64,000 nucleotides of DNA, from NCBI GenBank assembly GCA_050185195.1, contig JBFWZQ010000010.1:52753-116752 (forward strand), read 5' to 3'. Source of the stretch: CADEFQ01 sp050185195 (lineage in GTDB: Bacteria; Pseudomonadota; Gammaproteobacteria; Steroidobacterales; Steroidobacteraceae). The translations under genes were made by a program, and so were the position numbers. Under the pieces are notes generated by a model. It saw only the letters and a program-made list of their open reading frames with translations. It did no database searches and was not told where the DNA came from. Of this stretch, positions 49,446 to 59,338 are shown piece after piece. Numbering within the stretch: position 1 is the first letter of the stretch; every line of letters starts with the position of its first letter.

Positions 49446-51764
49446 CTACGCCCCCCTCGCCCCCCTGATGAGCCACGCCCCGAGTGCCGGCAACAACAAT
49501 ATGGCGCCCAGCATGTTCACGAGGAACATGAAGGTGAGCATCACGCCGATGTCGGCCTGGAACTTCAGCGGCGAGAACACCCAGGTGGCGACACCGATCG
49601 CGAGCGTGATGCCCGTGAAGATGATGCTCGCGCCGGTCACCCGCATCGTGCGCTCGTACGCCTCGCGCACCGGGAAGCCCTGGTGCAGGAACTCCTGCAT
49701 GCGGCTGTAGAGATAGATGCCGTAGTCGACGCCGATGCCCGCGCCGAGCGCCACCATCGGCAGGGTGGTCACCTTGAGCCCGATGCCGACGATCGCCATC
49801 ACGGCGTAGACGAGTATCGAGACGAGTGCGAGCGGCAGCACGACGAGGATGGTGCCGAGGAGCGAGCGGAAGGTGATCAGGCACATGATGCTGACCGCCG
49901 CGAACACGCCCGCGAGGATCGGGAATTCCTTCGCCCGCACCTCCTCGTTGGTCGCCGCCATCACGCCCACGTTCCCCGCGGCGAGGCGAAACTGCAGGCC
50001 CTCGACCGGGTTGGCGGTCCGCCACGCTTTCACCGCGGCGACGATGCGTTCGATCGTCTGCGCCTTGTGGTCCGCCAGGAAGATGTAGACCGGGACGATC
50101 GTGCAGTCGGCATTGAGGAGCCCGGTGCTCGTTTCGATGTAGCGCGTGGACTGCGTGAGCGTGTCGGGGTTGCGCGGAATGCTGCGCCACGCCAGGCTCC
50201 CCTCGTTCCAGCCGGCGATCGCGATCTTGGCGACATAGGGCAGCGTGACCACCTCCTGCACGCCCGCCACGTTCTGCATGCGCCACGCGAAACGATCGAT
50301 GGCCGTCATCTGGTCGTAGCTCGTGCAGACCGGATCGGTCGCCTCGACGATCACGGTGAGGACGTCGACGCCGATCGAGAATTTCTGCGTGATGAGGTCG
50401 CTGTCGCGGTTGTAGCGCGAATCGGCGCGCAGTTCGGGCACGCCCGCCTGCGTGTCGCCGATCGGCGTCTCGCGCCCCTTCCACGCGCCGACGAGGCCGA
50501 GCGCGATCGCGATCGCGATGATCACCGCCGCGGGGCCTCGCTGCGTGATGCGCGAGAGACTCGCCCACCAGCGCGCGAGCAACGCCTGGCGCCATTCGAC
50601 CCGCGCCCGGAAGCCCGGCCCGAATTTCACGTAGGACACGAGCACCGGCAGCAGCACGAGGTCGGTGAGGATCACGATCGCGACGCCGATGCTCGCGGTG
50701 ACCGCCATTTCGCGGATCACCTGCACCGGGATCATCAGGATCGTGACGAAGCCCACGAGGTCGGCGAGCAGCGCCACGATCGCCGGCGTGAACAGCTGGT
50801 GGAAGGTGCGTCGCGCGGCGTCCACGCTGCCGAGCCCCTCGAGCACGGCGTCGGACACCGCGCTGATCTTCTGCACGCCATGGCTCACGCCGATCGCGAA
50901 GATGAGGAACGGCACGAGCAGGCCGAGCGGGTCGATGCCGTAACCGAGCGCGACCAGCGTGCCGAGCTGCCAGATCACCGCGACCATCGAGCACACGACC
51001 GGCACCAGCGCCACGCGGAACGACTGGCAGTAGATCCACACGGAGGCGAGCGTGAGGAGGATCGTGACGATCGCGAACACGATCACCGCCAGCGCACCAT
51101 CCGCGATGTCGCCCATCACTTGCGCGAATCCGATGACATGCACGTCGACGCCGCTGCCCTCGAGCGGCGCGCGCACGCGCTGTTCGAGCATATGCGCGAC
51201 GGCGATCGGGTCGACGGGGCGGCCGTTGGCGTCCTGCTCGAGCACGATCGCCGAGACCAGCGCGCCGGAGAAATCGTTCGCGACGAGGCGTCCGACGATG
51301 CCCGCCTTCAGGATGTTCTCGCGCACCTGCGCCATGGCCTGCGGCGTCGGCTGGAAGTCGGCGGGCACGACGTTGCCGGCTTCGATGCCGTCCTCGACGA
51401 CTTCGAGGTAGCGCACGTTCGGCGTGAACAGCGACTGCACGCGGCCGCGATCGATGCCGTCCATGACGATGATTTCGTCGGTGGCGCGCTTCAGTGCGTC
51501 GAAGAACGCCGGCGTGAACATATTGCCGTCGCGCGCGACGAGCGCCACGAGCACGCGGTTGGCGCCGCGGAACTCCTCGACCTTCGGGTCGAGGTAGGTC
51601 TGCATGTACTCGTGCTCGATGGGCAGCTGCTTCGTGAACGACGCGTCGATGCGCAGCCCTTTCACGCAGACCGCGGCGAACGCAAGCGTCAGCAGCGCGA
51701 AGACCACCATGATCGTGCGGCGGTGGTCGAAGATCGGGTGCTCGAGGCGATCGGCGAGGCTCAT
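49446..51764 (-). CDS. RND/MMPL-type transporter
   Basis: 772 residues with two groups of about six transmembrane helices, each preceded by a large periplasmic loop, the MMPL/hopanoid-exporter-like RND layout. Clear helices include 'VVCSMVAVIWQLGTLVALGYG' and 'VTTLPMVALGAGIGVDYGIYLY'. It probably moves a lipid or other hydrophobic molecule with proton flow. It overlaps the YCF48-like gene by 4 bases and closes a four-gene operon with the DUF1329 and DUF1302 genes. Confidence 0.9.
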   Translation of the reverse strand: MSLADRLEHPIFDHRRTIMVVFALLTLAFAAVCVKGLRIDASFTKQLPIEHEYMQTYLDPKVEEFRGANRVLVALVARDGNMFTPAFFDALKRATDEIIVMDGIDRGRVQSLFTPNVRYLEVVEDGIEAGNVVPADFQPTPQAMAQVRENILKAGIVGRLVANDFSGALVSAIVLEQDANGRPVDPIAVAHMLEQRVRAPLEGSGVDVHVIGFAQVMGDIADGALAVIVFAIVTILLTLASVWIYCQSFRVALVPVVCSMVAVIWQLGTLVALGYGIDPLGLLVPFLIFAIGVSHGVQKISAVSDAVLEGLGSVDAARRTFHQLFTPAIVALLADLVGFVTILMIPVQVIREMAVTASIGVAIVILTDLVLLPVLVSYVKFGPGFRARVEWRQALLARWWASLSRITQRGPAAVIIAIAIALGLVGAWKGRETPIGDTQAGVPELRADSRYNRDSDLITQKFSIGVDVLTVIVEATDPVCTSYDQMTAIDRFAWRMQNVAGVQEVVTLPYVAKIAIAGWNEGSLAWRSIPRNPDTLTQSTRYIETSTGLLNADCTIVPVYIFLADHKAQTIERIVAAVKAWRTANPVEGLQFRLAAGNVGVMAATNEEVRAKEFPILAGVFAAVSIMCLITFRSLLGTILVVLPLALVSILVYAVMAIVGIGLKVTTLPMVALGAGIGVDYGIYLYSRMQEFLHQGFPVREAYERTMRVTGASIIFTGITLAIGVATWVFSPLKFQADIGVMLTFMFLVNMLGAILLLPALGAWLIRGARGA

Positions 51765-52786
51765 TGCAGCGCCACCCGTTCGATGCCCGCCTCACCGACG
51801 ACGAGCAGCGCGTCGTCGCCCGCCGCGACGGCGCCCGAGAGGCCCTTGCGGTCGGCGCGCTGCTGCAGCGTGAAGCTGCGGCCGGCGTCGCGGCTCACGA
51901 GCACCGCGCCCGAGAGCCCGACAATGGCAAGGGTCGTGTCGCTGAGCCGCACCCCGGCCGTCAGCATCGCGATGGTGCCGGTGGGCAGGTCGGCCCAGCT
52001 CTCGCCCGCATCGTCGCTGCGAAAGAGATTGCCGCGCAGGCCGAACACGAGTAGCGAGTCGCCCTCCAGCGGCAGCACGCCATACATCGAGCCGTCGTAG
52101 GGCAGCGGCAGCGAACGCCAGCTGGCGCCCTGGTCGTCGGAGCGATAGACATGGCCCGCTTCCGCCGCGATATACAGGCGCCCGCCGGCCGAAACCAGGC
52201 GATTCAGGTGATACTCGATCGGTACGCCGTCCTCGTCGGATGCTGCAGCGGCCTGCGGCTGCCCGGGCGCCGCCAGGTCGGCGAAGTGGCGTGCCACCCA
52301 GGTTTCGCCGCCGTCGTCCGTCGTGTAGTAGGCCGAATAGGCGCCGATCGCGAGACCGTGCCGCGCATCGCGGAACCACACGTCGAGCAGCGGCCGCTGC
52401 GCCTCGACCGACTCGTGCACCTTCTGCCAGGTCGCGCCGCCATCGACGGTGCGCAGGATCACCTCGTCGTGCCCCACCGCCCAGGCGTGGCGCTCGTCGA
52501 TCATCGTCACCGCGGTCAGCAGCGCGAGTGTTGGCACGCGCGGCGCCTGGGTCCAGGTGGCGCCCGCGTCATTCGAGACGAGGATGTGGCCGCGCGATCC
52601 AACCGCGATGCGCTGGTCGCCGAACGCCGCGATATCGAGCAGCAGCGTCTTCGCCGAGAGCGGCGCGACCCAGGATTCTTCCGGCGCGGCGGCACGCGCG
52701 AGCCCGATGGCAAGCGGCAGGGCGAGGAGCGACGCGCACAGCGCGCGCCGCCCCCTGTCTTGCTTCAGGTACTCACCGCACGCCAC
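51761..52786 (-). CDS. YCF48/BNR-repeat beta-propeller protein
   Basis: 341 residues with a signal peptide (about residues 14-33) and repeated bladed motifs of the YCF48/Hcf136 type, for example 'ILVSNDAGATWTQAPR', 'ILRTVDGGATWQKVH', 'YYTTDDGGETWVARHF' and 'VYRSDDQGASWRSLP'. It is periplasmic and likely a scaffold for the neighbouring transporter. No photosystem role is implied. Confidence 0.88.
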   Translation of the reverse strand: MACGEYLKQDRGRRALCASLLALPLAIGLARAAAPEESWVAPLSAKTLLLDIAAFGDQRIAVGSRGHILVSNDAGATWTQAPRVPTLALLTAVTMIDERHAWAVGHDEVILRTVDGGATWQKVHESVEAQRPLLDVWFRDARHGLAIGAYSAYYTTDDGGETWVARHFADLAAPGQPQAAAASDEDGVPIEYHLNRLVSAGGRLYIAAEAGHVYRSDDQGASWRSLPLPYDGSMYGVLPLEGDSLLVFGLRGNLFRSDDAGESWADLPTGTIAMLTAGVRLSDTTLAIVGLSGAVLVSRDAGRSFTLQQRADRKGLSGAVAAGDDALLVVGEAGIERVALQ

Positions 52787-54146
52787 GTCGCGACAGCTGG
52801 CTCGGCTGGTAGTCCGCCGGGGTGCGCTTGATCGTGAAGTCGTAGCCCTGCGGCTCCTCGTTCTGCAGGCCGAGCGCGAGGTAGCGGCCGTTCGAGAGGT
52901 CCATCACCGTCTCGAGCGTGGTCCAGAGCGACGGCACGTCGTAGAACTCCATCGCATGGCCTTCCTGCACGCGATAGAGCTCGCCGCGACGGTCGTAGCA
53001 GTCGACCGCGAGGATCTGCCAGGAATCTTCGTCCACATAGAGGGTTCGGCGGCTGTACAGGTGGTTCTGGCCTGGCTTCAGCGTCGAATCGACCACCCAC
53101 ACGCGGTGCAGCTCGTAGCGCGCGTAGTCCTGGTTGATGTGGTTCTTCTTCAGGATGTCGCTGTACTTCAGCTTGTCGCTCGAGATCCGGTAGGAGTTGT
53201 ACGGGACGTAGATCTCCTTCTTGCCGACGAGCTTCCAGTCGTAGCGCTGCGGGCTGCCGTTGTACATGTCGAGCTGGTCGGAGGTGCGCAGGTTGTCCGA
53301 GTTCGTGCCGGGATTGTCGAAGGCGACATTCGGCGCGCGGCGCACGCGGCGCTGGCCAGGGTTGTAGACCCACGCTTTCCGGTTCTCGATCGACTGGTCG
53401 AGCGTTTCCTGCACCAGCAGGATCTCACCCGCGAGCCGCGCGGGCGCGACGGTCTCCTGGATGAAATAGGCGATGATGTTGTTCAGGTTGTCCGACGTGG
53501 CGCCCGGCAGGCTGTAGGCCACGTAGGTATCGTCGATGAACTTCACCATCGTATACGCGCCGGACGCGGTCACGGGCGCCTGGCCGATGTGGCGCAACAC
53601 TGCGTTCGCGCGATAGCGCAGGATGTGGTTCCAGAAGACCTCGACGCCCTCTTTCGGGATCGGGAACGGAGTGCCCTCGCCGGCGTGGGTGACGCCATTG
53701 CCGCCGGCCGCGAGCTGCGCGGTGGTCGCGATGCGCTTCGTGGCGTCATAGATGCGCTGGGGGACCGCCGCACTCCGGTGGGTGGGGTAGACGATCATCT
53801 TGTAGGTCGACTTGTACTGCTGCAGCAGCTTCTTCTGCCCTTCCGTGAGCCGACCGGCGTACTGCGCCATGTTCGCCGCGGTGATCGTGAAGAGCGGCTT
53901 GTCGCTCGCGTATGGATCAGGACGGTGCTCGCCGGCCTTGTACGCCGGAAAACCCGCCGCGGCGGGCGAGCCGAGCCCACCCTCCCAGGCGGGGATGGTG
54001 CCTTCCGCATTGCCTTTCTTCTCGGCGCCGAGGGGCGTGAGGTCCGCACCGAGCCGCGCCGCTTCCTGCGCGGACACGGCCGCCAGCGAGGGTGCCGACA
54101 CGACGACCATCGCTGCCGCCACTGCCTGGATGAGATGCCGTTTCAT
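52773..54146 (-). CDS. DUF1329 outer-membrane-associated protein
   Basis: A 457-residue exported protein (signal peptide ending LAAVSA) of the DUF1329 family, with a LolA/LolB-like lipid-binding fold expected. 'NTLVDESWQILAVDCYD' like segments occur: visible are 'SRRTLYVDEDSWQILAVDCY' and 'PGQRRVRRAPNVAFDNPG'. Almost always found beside a DUF1302 gene, as here. Four codons upstream an alternative ATG exists. Confidence 0.88.
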   Translation of the reverse strand: MKRHLIQAVAAAMVVVSAPSLAAVSAQEAARLGADLTPLGAEKKGNAEGTIPAWEGGLGSPAAAGFPAYKAGEHRPDPYASDKPLFTITAANMAQYAGRLTEGQKKLLQQYKSTYKMIVYPTHRSAAVPQRIYDATKRIATTAQLAAGGNGVTHAGEGTPFPIPKEGVEVFWNHILRYRANAVLRHIGQAPVTASGAYTMVKFIDDTYVAYSLPGATSDNLNNIIAYFIQETVAPARLAGEILLVQETLDQSIENRKAWVYNPGQRRVRRAPNVAFDNPGTNSDNLRTSDQLDMYNGSPQRYDWKLVGKKEIYVPYNSYRISSDKLKYSDILKKNHINQDYARYELHRVWVVDSTLKPGQNHLYSRRTLYVDEDSWQILAVDCYDRRGELYRVQEGHAMEFYDVPSLWTTLETVMDLSNGRYLALGLQNEEPQGYDFTIKRTPADYQPSQLSRRGVR

Positions 54147-54158
54147 GTCGTACCCCAC

Positions 54159-56258
54159 TCAGAATGAGTACTTGACCGTCGCCGAGATGTAATCGCGATC
54201 GTTCAGCTCGTTCCAGCGACCCGCGCCCGCGAACTGCGTGTAGGCCACGTCGAGCTCCCAGGTCGCGCGCAGGTTGGCGCCCACGCCGAGGGTGAGGGCG
54301 CGGCGCCCTTCCTGGAAGTTGCCGCCCGGTCCCGGCGTGATGCCCTGCACGTCGTGCTGGAAGGCGAAGCGCGGCAACACGTTCCACGGGCCGACGAGGC
54401 CCGGGTATTCGAGGCGGCCCGCGATGCGATAGCCCCAGGAGGTGTCGTCGGCGAACTTGTCCTGCGGCTCGACTTCGTTGAAGTGGCGGCCCGCCAGCAC
54501 TTCGTTGCCGCTGACCGAGGTCGCCGGGCCGTTGTAACGCAGGCCGCGCCCGTTCGGCCCGCCCGTGAGCGGGTCCTCGAGGCCGAAGATGTGCGTGACG
54601 CCCACTTCGCCCACGAGCACGAGCTGCGAGGCCCGCAACACATTCGCGAAGGCCTTCGTCATGGTGAACTGGAACTGCCCCATGTCGTGCCGTTCCCAGC
54701 CCCGGATCTCGGTGTTGAGCCCATAGGCACCGAGCTGGCCGCAGCGGCTCAGCGTGGAGGCGGCCCCTGGCAGGCAGGTGGTCGGGAACGGCGCGCCGGG
54801 CGGCTGGGTCGCCGTGAACGCCGCCCGCTCGAACGGCGTGAGCGCGGCGAACAGCAGTTCCACGTCGTCGAACTGGAACGGCTGGTCGAAGCGGTAGGTG
54901 AACTCGCCCTGCAGCGCGATGCCGGTGCGCTGCAGCTGCGTGCTGAACGACAGGCCGATCAGCTTGATGTCCTCGGGGTACTCGGTGAAGTAGCCCGCGG
55001 TCCGCGCATATTCGTGCGTGCCGATGTTGGTCGCCTGCGAGGTGACATTGCCGCCCGCGAGGTGGGTGTTCGCGCCGATCGTCGCGTACTGGGTCGCGGT
55101 GGCGAGGCTCATGTTGCCGCCCGCCGCCGCCGAGCGCGCGACCGCAACCTGCGCCGCGGTGGCCACCGCCGCATTGAAGGGCAGCCCGGCCGCGAGGCCC
55201 TGGGCCGCCGCGCCCACCGCGGTGATGCCGCCGATCGAATTGCCGATGCCCGCCTGGGTGCCGGTGCGGCCGGAGATCAGTGGCAGGCGGCTGTGGTAGT
55301 TGAGGAAATAGAGGCCGAACTCGGTGCCGTTGTTGAAATTCGGCAGGTAGAGCTTGATGTTCGCGCCGTACTGGCCCTGGTCGTCCGGATTGCGCGTCGG
55401 CAGGCGTGGCACCTGCTGGAAGTCGCGGATCAGCGGCCCGCCGAGCGCGCGGAAATCGACGCCCTGGTCGGAGAACGCGCCGAAGCCGAGCAGCACGGTC
55501 TTGCCGCCGGTGACCGCGATGTCATTAGTGCTGAAATAGGAACCGGTGGGCTCCGGAATCGTGGGATTCCAGTCGGCGATGTAGAGCGCCTGGGCGCTCA
55601 GGTTGTCGTTGAACTGCAACGAAAGCAGCGCCGCTTCCTGCGGCAGAAAACCCTCGCGCAACTCGGCGCCCGGCACGCGCAGCGCCGAGACGTCGAAGTG
55701 GTTGACGACGTTGATGCCGTTCTGGATGAAGGTGCTCTCGCCCCAGCTCACGACCTGGCGGCCGAGCCGCAGTTCGCCCTGGACGGCGCCCTCGCCGAAC
55801 TTCCAGTAGCCGAAGGCATCGAGCAGGCGCTCGTAGCTGCCGACGAGGTCCTTCGCCTCCTTCGAGAGCCGCGTGCGCGCGGTGTTGCCGCCCATCACGT
55901 CGAAGTCGTAGAGCGCCGAGCCGCGCACGAAGAGGCCGACGTCCTTGTAGTCGAGGCCGATCTCGGTGACGATTTTCGCGGCGCGGCTGAAGAGCCCCTG
56001 CGGATAGTTGAGGTCGCCGTCGTCGCCGTTGGCGGAGCGGCCGCAGCCGCCGTTCGCGTTCGCGATCAGGCGGCAATCGCGGTCTTCTATGCGCCAAGCC
56101 TGGCCGTAGCTGATCGTGGTGTCCCAGCTGCCGCGCAGGGTGCCTGCGTCGTTCTGGAATTCGAAAGCCTGCGCCGCCGGCGCGCACAATGCGCCGATCC
56201 CGGCTGCAGCGAGCGCTGCGAAACGCAGCCGACCACGGGCTCCACTCGCGTTCTTCAT
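54159..56258 (-). CDS. DUF1302 outer membrane beta-barrel protein
   Basis: 699 residues, signal peptide (ending PAAQA), then a large beta barrel of the DUF1302 family ending YSF, an outer membrane targeting end. 'FEFQNDAGTLRGSWDTTISYG' starts the mature protein and 'LRLGRQVVSWGESTFIQNG' is a family hallmark. GGGGAT lies 8 bases upstream of the start. First gene of the DUF1302-DUF1329-YCF48-RND operon; cargo unknown. Confidence 0.9.
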   Translation of the reverse strand: MKNASGARGRLRFAALAAAGIGALCAPAAQAFEFQNDAGTLRGSWDTTISYGQAWRIEDRDCRLIANANGGCGRSANGDDGDLNYPQGLFSRAAKIVTEIGLDYKDVGLFVRGSALYDFDVMGGNTARTRLSKEAKDLVGSYERLLDAFGYWKFGEGAVQGELRLGRQVVSWGESTFIQNGINVVNHFDVSALRVPGAELREGFLPQEAALLSLQFNDNLSAQALYIADWNPTIPEPTGSYFSTNDIAVTGGKTVLLGFGAFSDQGVDFRALGGPLIRDFQQVPRLPTRNPDDQGQYGANIKLYLPNFNNGTEFGLYFLNYHSRLPLISGRTGTQAGIGNSIGGITAVGAAAQGLAAGLPFNAAVATAAQVAVARSAAAGGNMSLATATQYATIGANTHLAGGNVTSQATNIGTHEYARTAGYFTEYPEDIKLIGLSFSTQLQRTGIALQGEFTYRFDQPFQFDDVELLFAALTPFERAAFTATQPPGAPFPTTCLPGAASTLSRCGQLGAYGLNTEIRGWERHDMGQFQFTMTKAFANVLRASQLVLVGEVGVTHIFGLEDPLTGGPNGRGLRYNGPATSVSGNEVLAGRHFNEVEPQDKFADDTSWGYRIAGRLEYPGLVGPWNVLPRFAFQHDVQGITPGPGGNFQEGRRALTLGVGANLRATWELDVAYTQFAGAGRWNELNDRDYISATVKYSF

Positions 56259-56347
56259 TTTCGATCCCCACCGCCGTTCGACCGGCGAACTGGTTGTGAG
56301 CCATGCGCGTCTCGCGGCGCGCATTCGGGGCCAACATAGCACTTAGT

Positions 56348-58783
56348 TCAGGCGTGCACCACTTGCAGGATGCTGTGGCGGATCTCCCCCGACAGGACGA
56401 ACTCGGCGTCCTGCGCAACGCGCCCGAGGACTTCGTCGAAGGCGAGCAGGCCGCCCTCCTCGACGCGGATGACGCCGCGCGAACGCAGCCGGTCGAGGAA
56501 ATCGCCGAACAGGCTGCGATCGAAGAATTCGGGTGAATTGAAGCCGTGGAGCATCGTCATGCGCTGGGCCATCAACTGGCAGCGCTCCTCGAGGGCCGAT
56601 TGCGTCACCGCCCCGCTGCCCGCGTTGATCAGCACGGCGATCGCGAGGTAGTAGCGCTCGACCGTCTGGATCGTCGCCTGCGCGAGGAAGGAAAGCTGCA
56701 CGGCCTCGCGCGTCGTCGACGGCGCGCGCCGCCAGCCCCCGCCGTCGGCGGTGGCGGCCAGCAGGCCGCGCGCCGCGAACGCCGCCAGCAAGTCGTCGGT
56801 TACCCCGCGGATCTCGTCCTCGTGCCAGCGGATGAACAGCTCGCCGGCGATGTAGGGGTAGATGCGCCAGGCGAGCCGGTGGATGTCCTCGGTACGCAGG
56901 ATCGAATTGCCGACGAAAGCGCAGGCGATCAGCGAGGGCATCGCAAAGAGGTGCAGCACGTTGTTGCGGTACCACGCCGAGAGCACGGCGCTCGCCTCGC
57001 CCATGCGCACGACGTCGCCGAGCTTGTGCGACTGGAGCGTGACGAGCTTCATCGCCTCGCCGTAGGCGAGGATCGCCTCCGGCGTTTCGCTGGTGACGGT
57101 GACGCGCGGCCCGTAGGGCACATCCCTCAGCAGCGCGAGGTAGAGCCCGAGCTGGCGCAACAGGTCCTCGCGCAGCATCGCCTGGCGAGGCGCGGCGAGC
57201 AGGGTCAGCGCGAGCAGGTTCACGGGCGTGACGGCGGCCGCCGCATTGATATTGCGCATGATCCGGCCGGCGAGGTCGTCGATCACGCGGGCCAGCCACG
57301 GCGCGCGCGCATCGTTCTCGACGCCCCGTGCGCGCCAGTCCGGGGCCGCCTGCGCGAGCAGCTCGTCGAGCGCGATCGGTTCGCCGAGGTTCACGTGCAC
57401 GCGACCGAACTTCTCGCGCACCACCTTGAGCGCCTTCAGCATGCCGACGAAGCTCTCCTTCTCCTTCGGCTTGCCCGACAGCTCGCTCACGTAGGTCGCG
57501 GACTCGACCACCCGCTCGTAGCCGAAGTACACCGGCACGAACACGAGCGGCCGCACCGGCTCGCGCAGGTAGCTGCGCACCGTCATCGCGAGCATGCCGG
57601 TCTTCGGCTGCAGCAGGCGCCCGGTGCGCGTGCGCCCGCCCTCGATGAAGAACTCGATCGAGTGGCCCCGCGCCATGATCGTCGCGAGGTATTTCATGAA
57701 CACGATCGTGTAGAGCGCGTTGCCGCGAAAGCTGCGGCGGATGAAGAACGCGCCGCCCTTGCGCAGGAAGCGGCCGGCAACCGGCATGTTGAGGTTCACG
57801 CCCGCGGCGATGTGCGGGACGGCGTAGCCCTGGCGGTAGATCGCGTAGGACAGCAGCAGGTAGTCCATGTGGCTCCGGTGGCAGGGCACGTAGACGACCT
57901 CATTGCCCTCCGCCACCTGCTGCAGCGTCTCGACGTGGCCGACGATCACGCCGTCGTACAGCCGGTTCCACAGCCGCCGCAACGCCTTCTCCATGACGGA
58001 GACGAAGCGGTGCGAATAGTTCGCCGCGATCTCCTCGGCGTACTTGCGCGCGTTGCCGAGCGCCTCGCGGCGCGTGACCTGCCCCTCGCGCGCCTGCGCC
58101 GCCACCGCGGCGCGCACCGCGCGGGTGCGCAGCACCGCCGCGACGATCGTGCGCCGGTGCGAGAGATCGGGGCCGATGCGCGCCGCGCGCTGGCGGCGAA
58201 ACTGCGCGCGCACCACCCGCGCGATGCGGCGCGAGTGCAGGTTCGGGTCGCGATCGCCCCCCGTGAGGAAGCTGCGCAGCGACATCGGCTCGCCGAGCTC
58301 GACCATCGTGGCGCGACCGTTGAACAGCACGGTGAGCGCCTTGCGCAGGCGCGTCGTGAGTACCCAGTCCTCCGACAGGAAGAGCCTCAGCCAGGAATCC
58401 TCCTTCTGCGGCGCGCGCCCCCAGTACACCGCCGCCGGCACGAGGTCGATGTCGAGCGCCGGGTCGCGCTGCAGGGCCTCGATGAGTTCGCGCAGCATCG
58501 CGGGCGGGCGCCGATCGACGCGCGCACTCCAGAAATTGAGCGTCCGCGAGAGATAGAACCAGGCGCGAAAACGTCGCAGTTCGCCCGCCCCGAGGCGCGC
58601 GCCCGGCCGCGGCAGCTTGCCGCGTGCGCAGACATCCTGCAGCACCGCGAGATCCGTGGAGCTCGCGCGCTCGAGCACATAGCAGACGGGAGCCGGGCGG
58701 GCGGCGAGCCGCGCCGCGAGGTCGTCGGGGCGGACGGCCGCGCGCACCCAGAGCGAAAGCAGGCGACGCAACAGCCATTCCAT
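56348..58783 (-). CDS. plsB: glycerol-3-phosphate 1-O-acyltransferase
   Basis: First acylation of phospholipid synthesis at the inner membrane. 811 residues, E. coli PlsB size. The acyltransferase block has the HX4D motif (His302-Asp307 in 'CHRSHMDYLLLSYAIYR'), 'GGAFFIRRSFRGNALY', 'FIEGGRTRTGRLLQPKTGML' and 'VFVPVYFGYERVVES'. Full length. Confidence 0.97.
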   Translation of the reverse strand: MEWLLRRLLSLWVRAAVRPDDLAARLAARPAPVCYVLERASSTDLAVLQDVCARGKLPRPGARLGAGELRRFRAWFYLSRTLNFWSARVDRRPPAMLRELIEALQRDPALDIDLVPAAVYWGRAPQKEDSWLRLFLSEDWVLTTRLRKALTVLFNGRATMVELGEPMSLRSFLTGGDRDPNLHSRRIARVVRAQFRRQRAARIGPDLSHRRTIVAAVLRTRAVRAAVAAQAREGQVTRREALGNARKYAEEIAANYSHRFVSVMEKALRRLWNRLYDGVIVGHVETLQQVAEGNEVVYVPCHRSHMDYLLLSYAIYRQGYAVPHIAAGVNLNMPVAGRFLRKGGAFFIRRSFRGNALYTIVFMKYLATIMARGHSIEFFIEGGRTRTGRLLQPKTGMLAMTVRSYLREPVRPLVFVPVYFGYERVVESATYVSELSGKPKEKESFVGMLKALKVVREKFGRVHVNLGEPIALDELLAQAAPDWRARGVENDARAPWLARVIDDLAGRIMRNINAAAAVTPVNLLALTLLAAPRQAMLREDLLRQLGLYLALLRDVPYGPRVTVTSETPEAILAYGEAMKLVTLQSHKLGDVVRMGEASAVLSAWYRNNVLHLFAMPSLIACAFVGNSILRTEDIHRLAWRIYPYIAGELFIRWHEDEIRGVTDDLLAAFAARGLLAATADGGGWRRAPSTTREAVQLSFLAQATIQTVERYYLAIAVLINAGSGAVTQSALEERCQLMAQRMTMLHGFNSPEFFDRSLFGDFLDRLRSRGVIRVEEGGLLAFDEVLGRVAQDAEFVLSGEIRHSILQVVHA

Positions 58784-58803
58784 GGGGCACTACCCGTGGG
58801 CGG

Positions 58804-59322
58804 TCATTGCTGGTCGCGCGGCAGGTCGAGCCCGATCAGGAAGTGCTCGAAGTAGTAGCGGATCATCCGCAGGTGGGTGTGCAGCAGGTGGTCGCTGTCG
58901 ACGATGTGCAGCGTGGCGCGGTACTCGCGCGCGATCCGCAGGCTGTCCTCGATGGGCACCACGTCGTCGCGCCAGCCGTGCACGATCGTGAACGGGCAGT
59001 CGATCGAGCGGTCGCGCAGCGGGGGCAATTGGTCGAAATAGATCGCCGGGGCCATCAGGAACACGCCGTGCGTGTGCAGCGTGGGCGCGGCCGCGAGCGA
59101 GATGTAGCCGCCGAGGCTCGAACCGACGAGCACGAGGTCGCCCTGGATGTCCTTGCACGAATCCACGAGCTTCGTCAGGCGCGCCTTCGGCGAATCGATG
59201 CCGCGGTAGTCCGGGGTGACCACTTCATACCCCTCGCGCCTCGCCGTTTCGGCGAGTGCGATGATCTTGCGGCTGTGGGGCGAGGAGTCCTTGCCGTGTG
59301 AGAAGACAACTGTTCTGCGCAT
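58804..59322 (-). CDS. alpha/beta-hydrolase (YqiA-like esterase)
   Basis: 172 residues. Nucleophile elbow 'LVGSSLGGYISLAAA', Asp and His of the triad in 'VHGWRDDVVPIEDSL' and 'VDSDHLLHTHL'. N-terminus 'RTVVFSHGKDSSPHSRK' resembles small cytosolic esterases. Substrate unknown. An ATG three codons upstream is also possible. Confidence 0.85.
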   Translation of the reverse strand: MRRTVVFSHGKDSSPHSRKIIALAETARREGYEVVTPDYRGIDSPKARLTKLVDSCKDIQGDLVLVGSSLGGYISLAAAPTLHTHGVFLMAPAIYFDQLPPLRDRSIDCPFTIVHGWRDDVVPIEDSLRIAREYRATLHIVDSDHLLHTHLRMIRYYFEHFLIGLDLPRDQQ

Positions 59323-59338
59323 CGGCGCCATTGTACCC

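Noticed and set aside
56546..58855. 769-residue open frame antisense to plsB
   Set aside because: plsB has all expected motifs on the other strand; this frame has none.
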